DNA from: Gemmatimonadota bacterium
GTDB taxonomy: Bacteria; Gemmatimonadota; Gemmatimonadetes; Longimicrobiales; UBA6960
Direction: 5' to 3'
Assembly: GCA_019347995.1 (NCBI GenBank)
Contig: JAHWKH010000071.1
Location: 1-9,222, forward strand
DNA length: 9,222 nucleotides
Of this stretch, positions 1-5,556 are shown piece by piece. How positions within the stretch are numbered: position 1 is the stretch's first letter; every line of letters begins with the position of its first letter. The position numbers were made by a program, and so were the translations under genes. Below the pieces are notes generated by a model. That model worked only from the letters and a program-made list of their open reading frames with translations, had not been told where the DNA came from and ran no database searches.

Positions 1-450
1 CGCAACGCCGAGGGTCGTGCCGGCGCCCGGCTCGGCGCACTCGTCGGCGCACGCGTCAGCGGCGTCGAGGCGCGCGGCAAGCACCTGCTGATCGCCTTCG
101 ACAACGGCCTGACGCTGCACACTCACCTCGCGCTCCACGGCAGCTAGCACCGTTACCGGCGCGGCGAGCCGTGGCGCCGGCCGCCGACGCGCCGGTCAGC
201 GCTCGTCGAGACGGACGACACGGTGGCGGTCGCCTTCGACGCGCCCACCGTCGAGCTGCTCGACAGCCGAGCGGTGGCGCTCCATCCGCGCCTGCGCCAG
301 CTGGGGCCGGACGCCGCCGCCGCCGACTTCGACGTCGTCGCGGCGGTGGCCGACACGGCTGCGCTCCACCCCAGAGAGGTGGTCCAGGTCTTCAAGGCGG
401 CGGTTCTCGCCGCCTCGGGGGCGGACCTCGCCGACGATGCCGCCGTCCCG
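1..450 (+). pseudogene. Fpg/Nei-family DNA glycosylase remnant, 5' end outside window
   Basis: Reading from base 1 in frame gives a segment containing VEARGKHLLIAFDNGLTLHTHLALHGS, then TAG at 145-147, then HRYRRGEPWRRP and, further on, FDAPTVELL and HPRLRQLGPD. This order matches endonuclease VIII (Nei) type base-excision repair glycosylases, in which the stop position is normally Trp (pattern M-x-GSWHRYRPGE), so one TGG to TAG change explains it. Downstream, VFKAAVLAASGADL resembles the family's GNVYKSEVLxxxGVDP segment. The stretch before it, which should hold LLDQRVxxGIGN, is shortened, and the C-terminal helix-two-turn-helix and zinc-finger part is absent. The catalytic N-terminus (Pro-Glu) would lie before the window. 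With a stop and a missing 3' half, a working enzyme is unlikely. The right edge is approximate; recognisable similarity fades at about 430-450. A sequencing or assembly error is the main alternative for the stop. Confidence -1.
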
Positions 451-1193
451 TGCATCGACTGGCACGGCGGCCCGCCGGCGCCCTCGCCGAGCTCGGCGGG
501 AGTGGAGGGACGGACGACGATCACCTCGTCGCCCCGTGCCCGCAGGCGCGCGACGGCGTCCAGCAGGCGCTCCCCGTCGTCGTCCTCGAGGCAGTCGGAG
601 ACGAGCACGATCCGGCCCCGGCGGCGGAGGAAGCCCCCCACCTCGTCGAGGGAGCCCGACGCGGAGCCGTCACCCCCCGACTCCAGGCGCTCGAGGGCGA
701 GGAGGAGCTGGTGGAGGTGGCCCGGTCGGTTCCGCGAGGGAAGATGGAACGCGGTGCGGCTCCCGAAGGAGGCGAGGCCGACCGCGTCGCCGGCCCGCAG
801 CATGAGGTGCGCGAGGGCCGCCGCCACGAACTGGCCATAGCGGAGCTTGGTCACGGCGCCGTCGCCGGCGAAATCCATGGAGCGGGATGCGTCCACCAGG
901 AGGAACGACTGGAGGTTCGATCTCTCTTCGAAGAGCCGCACGTGGAGACGGTCCGTCCGCCCGTACAGGCGCCAGTCGAGCCGGCGGACGTCGTCGCCCT
1001 GCTGATACACCCGATGGCGGGAGAAGTCCTCGCCGGAACCCAGGAAGGGAGAGCGGTGCAGCCCACCCACGAAGCCGCGCACGACGATGCGCGCCACCAT
1101 CTCCAGGCTTCCCATGCCCTCCAGCACCTCCGGAGGGAGGAGGTCGCCGGCGGAGGATCCAGACGGGGGAGGAGCCTCGGACCCGGGGCTCAT
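153..1193 (-). CDS. DUF58 domain protein, C-terminus lost and replaced by antisense sequence
   Basis: The ATG at 1193 lies 22 bp after the MoxR gene. Residues about 35-105 carry the DUF58 core (VRGFVGGLHRSPFLGSGEDF, then Y-x-x-GDDVRRLDW), followed by DASRS at 101-105, a DxSxS MIDAS-like metal site as in von Willebrand A folds, and IVLVSD at about 195-200. DUF58 proteins usually work with a MoxR ATPase; a chaperone or metal-insertion role is proposed, and none is proven here. Similarity holds to about residue 240 (position about 473). Beyond that the frame runs to 153 as Ser/Ala/Arg-rich sequence that is simply antisense to the glycosylase remnant. In another frame, VPVDARDGG (about 466-440) resembles the family's VDAETGE segment, so a small frameshift may precede the break. 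The last 50-60 residues of a normal DUF58 protein are missing. The product may be non-functional or partly functional. Confidence -1.
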   Translation of the reverse strand: MSPGSEAPPPSGSSAGDLLPPEVLEGMGSLEMVARIVVRGFVGGLHRSPFLGSGEDFSRHRVYQQGDDVRRLDWRLYGRTDRLHVRLFEERSNLQSFLLVDASRSMDFAGDGAVTKLRYGQFVAAALAHLMLRAGDAVGLASFGSRTAFHLPSRNRPGHLHQLLLALERLESGGDGSASGSLDEVGGFLRRRGRIVLVSDCLEDDDGERLLDAVARLRARGDEVIVVRPSTPAELGEGAGGPPCQSMHGTAASSARSAPEAARTAALKTWTTSLGWSAAVSATAATTSKSAAAASGPSWRRRGWSATARLSSSSTVGASKATATVSSVSTSADRRVGGRRHGSPRR

Positions 1194-1215
1194 GGGACGG
1201 CCGCTCCGCGCGTTC

Positions 1216-2235
<1,020 letters not shown>

Positions 2236-2266
2236 GCGCTCCGTCCGCTCGGCTCGCCAGACATCC

Positions 2267-2956
2267 CTACTGGGGCGATGCCACGCTCTCCAGCACGGCC
2301 TGCTCCGGAGGCGTGGCGGTGGTCGGCTTGTCGCCCGCGAAGCCGAAGGCGTTGAAGACCAGGGCGGCCACGGCGCCGCCGGCGAGGTTGGCCACCAGGA
2401 AGATCCAGAGGTCGGCCGGCAGCACGAGCTGCATGAGCACCGCCCCCACCGCGACGGCGGGATTGAACGCCGCGCCCGAGACCCCGCCCACGGCATAGGC
2501 GCCGGCCAGCACCGTGCCGCCGATGGCGAGGCCGAAGTAGGAGTTGCCCTCCGTTCCCGGGGTCGTCGCCACGTTCAGCACCACGAACACCAGGGCGAAC
2601 GTGAACAGGAACTCGGCCAGGAGCGCGGGGGCCGCCGGCAGCGCGGCCGCGGCGGGCGCGACGTCGCCCTTGAGATAGAGCACGGCGAAGGCGGCCAGGA
2701 CGCCAGCGAGGATCTGGACGGCCCAGTAGCCGCCCAGCTCGGTGGCCGTGGCCTTGCCGCGCAGAAAGACGCCCAGCGTCACGGCGGGGTTCAGGTGACC
2801 CCCCGAGACATGTCCGGTCGCGTAGACCATGATCGCCAGCACGACGCCGATCGCGACGGGCGCGAGGGGGCCCGCCCCCGGCTCCAGCACCACCTGTCCG
2901 ATGGTGAAGACCAGGAAGAAGGTGCCGATCGCTTCGGCAATCAGTTTCTTCGTCAT
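2267..2956 (-). CDS. Aquaporin/MIP-family channel protein
   Basis: 229 residues from the ATG at 2956, preceded by GGGAG about six bases upstream; the open frame extends to 3160 but without family similarity. The protein is hydrophobic with about six membrane segments and two half-helix loops: GHVSGGHLNPAVTLG (first NPA at 56-58) and GVSGAAFNPAVAVG (second NPA at 165-167). This is the inner-membrane MIP channel fold for water or small neutral solutes. The residue after the second NPA is Val168, where classical AqpZ and GlpF have the selectivity-filter Arg, so the pore entrance should be wider and uncharged. The NSYFGLAIGGTV segment near 138-149 fits a group of bacterial MIP proteins often called simply aquaporin family protein. 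The short hydrophilic C-terminus (207-229) looks cytoplasmic. The gene lies between the DUF6504 and MoxR genes with no clear functional link. The transported solute cannot be told from sequence. Confidence -1.
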   Translation of the reverse strand: MTKKLIAEAIGTFFLVFTIGQVVLEPGAGPLAPVAIGVVLAIMVYATGHVSGGHLNPAVTLGVFLRGKATATELGGYWAVQILAGVLAAFAVLYLKGDVAPAAAALPAAPALLAEFLFTFALVFVVLNVATTPGTEGNSYFGLAIGGTVLAGAYAVGGVSGAAFNPAVAVGAVLMQLVLPADLWIFLVANLAGGAVAALVFNAFGFAGDKPTTATPPEQAVLESVASPQ

Positions 2957-2989
2957 GCGCCGCTCCCGTGAAGGGTTCCGTGACCCGCC

Positions 2990-3019
2990 ATCGTACGAAC
3001 AGGGACCTTCGGCGGACAG
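2990..3019 (-). promoter_or_regulatory. Weak candidate promoter before the aquaporin gene
   Basis: On the - strand CTGTCC (3019-3014) and TACGAT (2995-2990) are separated by 18 bases, a weak sigma70-like pair (3/6 and 4/6 matches), ending 33 bases before the ATG at 2956. The 74-bp gap after the DUF6504 gene is the largest in this - strand run, so a separate promoter here is plausible. The match is weak and could be chance. Confidence -1.
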
Positions 3020-3030
3020 GAGTGCGGCGT

Positions 3031-3297
3031 CTACCCCTGCACCCACCACCCCCCTTGCACCAGGTCGCGGTACACGGTGAGGGATCGTCCGTCCTCCAGG
3101 GCCACGGCCACGTATTCCCGGGCCAGGGGCCGCCGCCACCACTCGTCGTCGATGCGCCACACCTCCCGCACCGCCTCCACCCGCCGCCAGCGCCGCCCCA
3201 CCCGCACGGCCACCGGGAGCCCCCGGGCGTCGGTTCGCACGTGGCCGGGTGTGGGCTCGCCCAGAGGGCGCAGGCGCGTCTTCCGATCCTCCCTCAC
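3031..3297 (-). CDS. DUF6504 family protein (ImuB-associated)
   Basis: Small basic protein, 88 residues from the GTG at 3297, containing VRTDARGLPVAVRVGRRWRRVEAVREVWRIDDEWW and EYVAVALEDGRSLTVYRDLV, the pattern of DUF6504, a short family found next to or fused behind ImuB-like Y-family polymerases. Function is not established; the link to ImuB suggests an accessory role in translesion synthesis. I chose GTG 3297 because GAGGGGGG stands just before it. A second GTG at 3309 overlaps the imuB stop in GTGA, would add four residues and is a real alternative by translational coupling. The Trp/Arg-rich segment at about 36-56 (RRWRRV, WRIDDEWW) suggests a compact beta-rich fold, possibly binding nucleic acid, which is inference only. 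The frame is open upstream to 4362, but that part is antisense-like Pro/Gly/Arg sequence overlapping imuB and is not coding. Confidence -1.
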   Translation of the reverse strand: MREDRKTRLRPLGEPTPGHVRTDARGLPVAVRVGRRWRRVEAVREVWRIDDEWWRRPLAREYVAVALEDGRSLTVYRDLVQGGWWVQG

Positions 3298-3305
3298 GTC
3301 CCCCC

Positions 3306-4700
3306 TCACGGATCGAACGTGAGCAGCGCGTGGCGCCGCTCCGGGATGCGCGACCAGGGATCCACCTCCACCACCCGGTAGAGGGGCGAGTGGCCCATGC
3401 GCAGCTTGAGTTCCTTCACGGCTTCCCTCAGCGAGGGCGGCACCTCGCCGTCGGTCAGCTCCCGGCCGGCCTGGGCGCGGCCGCTCTCGCTCCTGCGGTC
3501 GAAGAGCTCGGCCTGGTTCGTGGGGGGACCGAAGCGCGTGAGCTCCAGGGCCAGGGCCTCGACGGCCCGGGACGGGGGGGAGAGCCCCATGCGCGAGCGG
3601 AGCACGAAGGCCAGCCGCTCCCGGCGCGCCGTGGGCTCCTTGAGCACCGCCTCGCGGGTCCAGGAGCCCCCTCCCTCGAGGCGCGCCACCAGCCGCACCT
3701 CGCTCACGCTCCGTCCCCGCCGCGCGGGACGTGACAGCGCCCGCTCCAGAAGGCGGTCCAGGGCCCCGTGCAGGGGCTCCACCTGACCCACGGGGGCGGG
3801 GAAGTCCAGGGCGGCCCGGATGGGGCGGGGCCGGTGCCACGGCCGCACCGGATCGATCCTCTGGCCCGTGGCCCACGCCCGCGCCTTCCGTCCGTCGTCG
3901 CCGAACTGCCCCACCAGGGCCGGCTCGGGCAGGCGGGCCAGCTCGCCCAGGGTGCGCACGTCCAGCCGCTCCAGGCGCTCGAGCATGGAGGGGTCCACGG
4001 GCAGCGCCGTCACCGGCCGCCCGGCCAGGAAGCGCACCAGCGCCTCCTCGGCCACCACCAGGGGCTCGCCCGGCCGCGCCGAGGCGGCCGCCACCCAGGC
4101 GGCCAGCTTGCCCGGAGCGAAGCCGGCCCGGGTGGACGCCACCAGCGGGGCGGGGAAGACCTGGAACAGGGAGCGCAGGGCCCGGCGCGCCTGGTTGAGG
4201 GGAGAGCCGTAGAGGCGGGCCAGGCCGTCCATGCCCAGGAATACCCGTCCACGGCCCGCCGGCTCGACCACGGGCGAGAGCTCGGCCAGCACCTCCAGCA
4301 GGGTTTCGTGGGAGGCGTCGTAATGGGCCGGATCGGGCTCCAGGAGGGTGAGGGCCGGGCACAGGGCCACCGCCTGCGAGACGAGCTGCCCCGGACGCAC
4401 ACCGGCGTCATGGGCGCGCTCCGACACCTGCCACACCGTGCGACGCACGCCTCCCTCGGCGGAGAGGAGGGCCACGGAGGTCGCGTCGAGCTCGGGGCTC
4501 CGCACCAGCTCCAGGCGGAGCTCGAAGGTGGGGAGCCACAGGCAGAGCGCCTGGCGGGAGCCGCTGCGCAGAGGCCCCCGGGGATCCCGGGCTCCCTCCC
4601 CGTACTCCGGAGGGACCACGGCGTCGTGGCCGCCGGCGTAGCGGGAGGAGGAGCGTGTGTGGGGGGTCTGGGAGCGGCCCCCCGGAAGGGTTTCGGACAT
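3306..4700 (-). CDS. imuB: ImuB-like Y-family DNA polymerase, catalytically inactive
   Basis: 464 residues from the ATG at 4700; an in-frame GTG at 4769 would add 23 residues, but it falls within an upstream repeat array. Family similarity starts at ALCLWLP (51-57). Order: Y-family palm/fingers (about 51-230, with DAGVRPGQLVSQAVALCP), helix-hairpin-helix thumb (about 236-268, LERLDVRTLGELARLP), little-finger region (about 295-395), and C-terminal YRVVEVDPWSRIPERRHAL (441-459). The catalytic acidic residues of active DinB/UmuC enzymes are missing: the DMDAFF position reads LWLP and the SxDE position reads FLGMDG (154-159), as expected for ImuB, which acts as an adaptor in error-prone translesion synthesis with ImuA and DnaE2 (ImuC). 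QAELF at 396-400 fits a beta-clamp binding motif. No imuA or dnaE2 lies beside it. SOS control is expected for the family, but I found no clear LexA box. Residues 1-50 are low-complexity and may be untranslated or disordered. Confidence -1.
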   Translation of the reverse strand: MSETLPGGRSQTPHTRSSSRYAGGHDAVVPPEYGEGARDPRGPLRSGSRQALCLWLPTFELRLELVRSPELDATSVALLSAEGGVRRTVWQVSERAHDAGVRPGQLVSQAVALCPALTLLEPDPAHYDASHETLLEVLAELSPVVEPAGRGRVFLGMDGLARLYGSPLNQARRALRSLFQVFPAPLVASTRAGFAPGKLAAWVAAASARPGEPLVVAEEALVRFLAGRPVTALPVDPSMLERLERLDVRTLGELARLPEPALVGQFGDDGRKARAWATGQRIDPVRPWHRPRPIRAALDFPAPVGQVEPLHGALDRLLERALSRPARRGRSVSEVRLVARLEGGGSWTREAVLKEPTARRERLAFVLRSRMGLSPPSRAVEALALELTRFGPPTNQAELFDRRSESGRAQAGRELTDGEVPPSLREAVKELKLRMGHSPLYRVVEVDPWSRIPERRHALLTFDP

Positions 4701-4716
4701 GCTGTGACCCCGCGGA

Positions 4717-4740
4717 GACGAAGCCGCCGCCTCCTTCGTC
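4717..4740. repeat. 7-bp perfect inverted repeat upstream of imuB
   Basis: GACGAAG (4717-4723) and CTTCGTC (4734-4740) are perfect inverted copies separated by 10 bases. If imuB starts at 4700 this lies 17 bases before the ATG, in the transcript leader, where it could form a hairpin or serve as an operator. The half-site centres are 17 bp apart. If imuB started at the GTG at 4769 the repeat would be coding, which lowers its significance. Confidence -1.
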
Positions 4741-4757
4741 ACGGGGCGCCGGCCGTA

Positions 4758-4791
4758 CCGAATGAACACCGAAACCGAAGATAGTCCGAAG
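4758..4791. repeat. 17-bp imperfect tandem repeat, four CCGAA boxes
   Basis: CCGAA occurs at 4758, 4769, 4775 and 4786. The steps are 11, 6 and 11 bases, so the unit is 17 bp (4758-4774 and 4775-4791) with two boxes each, about one helical turn apart. The spacing within a unit is identical in the two copies while the bases between differ, as expected for a protein-binding array. It lies about 60 bp before imuB and 115 bp before lemA, so it could control either or both. No binding protein can be named. Confidence -1.
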
Positions 4792-4821
4792 GAGCGGGGC
4801 GGGCAATCCGGACGACGGGAC

Positions 4822-4851
4822 TTGGAAGAGGGTGGGGGTAGGCCCTACCAT
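4822..4851 (+). promoter_or_regulatory. Candidate sigma70-type promoter for lemA
   Basis: TTGGAA (4822-4827) and TACCAT (4846-4851) are separated by 18 bases, matching four of six consensus positions each. Transcription would start near 4858, giving a leader of about 48 bases before lemA. It is the best match in the intergenic region but unproven. Confidence -1.
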
Positions 4852-4893
4852 GGTTCTGGACGCCTTCTCTTCGTCCGCCCCCACGCCACTCCC

Positions 4894-4899
4894 GAGGAG
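4894..4899 (+). promoter_or_regulatory. Ribosome binding site of lemA
   Basis: GAGGAG six bases before the ATG at 4906 is a strong Shine-Dalgarno sequence. It decides the lemA start against the in-frame ATG at 4762, whose extra 48 residues are hydrophilic and unlike LemA. Confidence -1.
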
Positions 4900-4905
4900 C
4901 AACCC

Positions 4906-5493
4906 ATGGGCTCGTGGATTCCCCTGATCCTGATCGCCGTGCTGGTGATCTACCTGGTCGGCATCTACAACCGCCTGGTAGGCCTCCGGAACCGGTACAA
5001 GAACGCGTTCGCGCAGATCGACGTGCAGCTCAAGCGCCGCTACGACCTGATCCCGAACCTGGTCGAGGTAGCCAAGGGCTACATGACCCACGAGCGCGAG
5101 ACGCTGGAGGCGGTCATCGCCGCCCGCAACCAGGCCCGCAACGTGGAGGAGCGCGCCGCCGCCGACCCCGGCGATCCCAAGGCCCTGGGCGAGCTCATGG
5201 CGGCCGAGGGCGCGCTCACCGGCACGCTGGGACGCCTCTTCGCCCTCTCCGAGGCCTATCCGGACCTGAAGGCCAACCAGAACATGCAGCAGCTCCAGGA
5301 GGAGCTCGCCTCCACGGAGAACCGCGTCGCCTTCGCGCGCCAGGCCTACAACGACGCGGTGATGCAGTACAACACCTACCGCGAGAGCTTCCCGCAGAAC
5401 CAGATCTCCGGCGCCTTCGGCTTCCAGCCCGCGGCCCAGTTCGAGATCGAGGTGGAGGCCGAGCGGGAGGCCCCCAGGGTCTCCTTCGACTGA
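4906..5493 (+). CDS. lemA: LemA family protein
   Basis: 195 residues, the usual LemA size. One N-terminal membrane helix (about 4-22, IPLILIAVLVIYLVGIYN) is followed by the family hallmark RYKNAFAQIDVQLKRRYDLIPNLVEVAKGYMTHE (about 30-63) and a long helical region with NQNMQQLQEEL and ENRVAFARQAYNDAV, ending in YRESFPQN and GFQPAAQFE. LemA is a membrane-anchored helical protein, probably with a short outside N-terminus. Its biochemical role is not settled, but it is often encoded with HtpX-like M48 proteases or TPM-domain proteins and linked to envelope stress. Here an M48 protease follows 63 bp downstream on the same strand, so the two are very likely one operon. A strong ribosome site fixes the start. 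Nothing in the protein looks truncated or odd. The family call is very secure; the function is inferred from family and neighbour. Confidence -1.
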   Translation: MGSWIPLILIAVLVIYLVGIYNRLVGLRNRYKNAFAQIDVQLKRRYDLIPNLVEVAKGYMTHERETLEAVIAARNQARNVEERAAADPGDPKALGELMAAEGALTGTLGRLFALSEAYPDLKANQNMQQLQEELASTENRVAFARQAYNDAVMQYNTYRESFPQNQISGAFGFQPAAQFEIEVEAEREAPRVSFD

Positions 5494-5511
5494 CCCCCTC
5501 CCACCGCGGAC

Positions 5512-5541
5512 GGGCCCCCGGGGCGTGACGCTCCGGGGCCC
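5512..5541 (+). promoter_or_regulatory. GC-rich hairpin between lemA and the M48 gene
   Basis: GGGCCCC (5512-5518) pairs with GGGGCCC (5535-5541). After one bulged C, GGGGCG (5520-5525) pairs with CGCTCC (5529-5534, one G-U pair), leaving a UGA triloop: about 13 pairs in a 63-bp spacer. It lacks a following T run, so it is not a standard terminator. It may stabilise the upstream lemA message or reduce read-through into the protease, which would make LemA more abundant. The structure is clear; the role is inference. Confidence -1.
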
Positions 5542-5556
5542 TCCCCATCGGGCTCC

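Larger units (their letters stand above)
4701..4905. other. Divergent intergenic region between imuB and lemA
   Basis: 205 bp without a supported gene, from which imuB (-) and lemA (+) diverge. It is less GC-rich than its surroundings near 4755-4795. It holds an inverted repeat (4717-4740), a regular CCGAA array (4758-4791) and a candidate lemA promoter (4822-4851), each listed separately. No GAAC/GTTC palindrome typical of LexA sites is seen. Confidence -1.

Noticed and set aside
3298..4362. Long - strand open frame upstream of and continuous with the DUF6504 gene
   Set aside because: It overlaps imuB in another frame, is Pro/Gly/Arg-rich without any family pattern, and results from high GC with few stops.
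4577..4591. Near-palindrome CCCGGGGATCCCGGG in the 5' part of imuB
   Set aside because: Such strings arise easily at this GC content and it lies in coding sequence with no partner element nearby.
4701..4905. LexA-type SOS box for imuB
   Set aside because: No GAAC-N-GTTC-like palindrome was found; only the CCGAA array and an unrelated inverted repeat are present.
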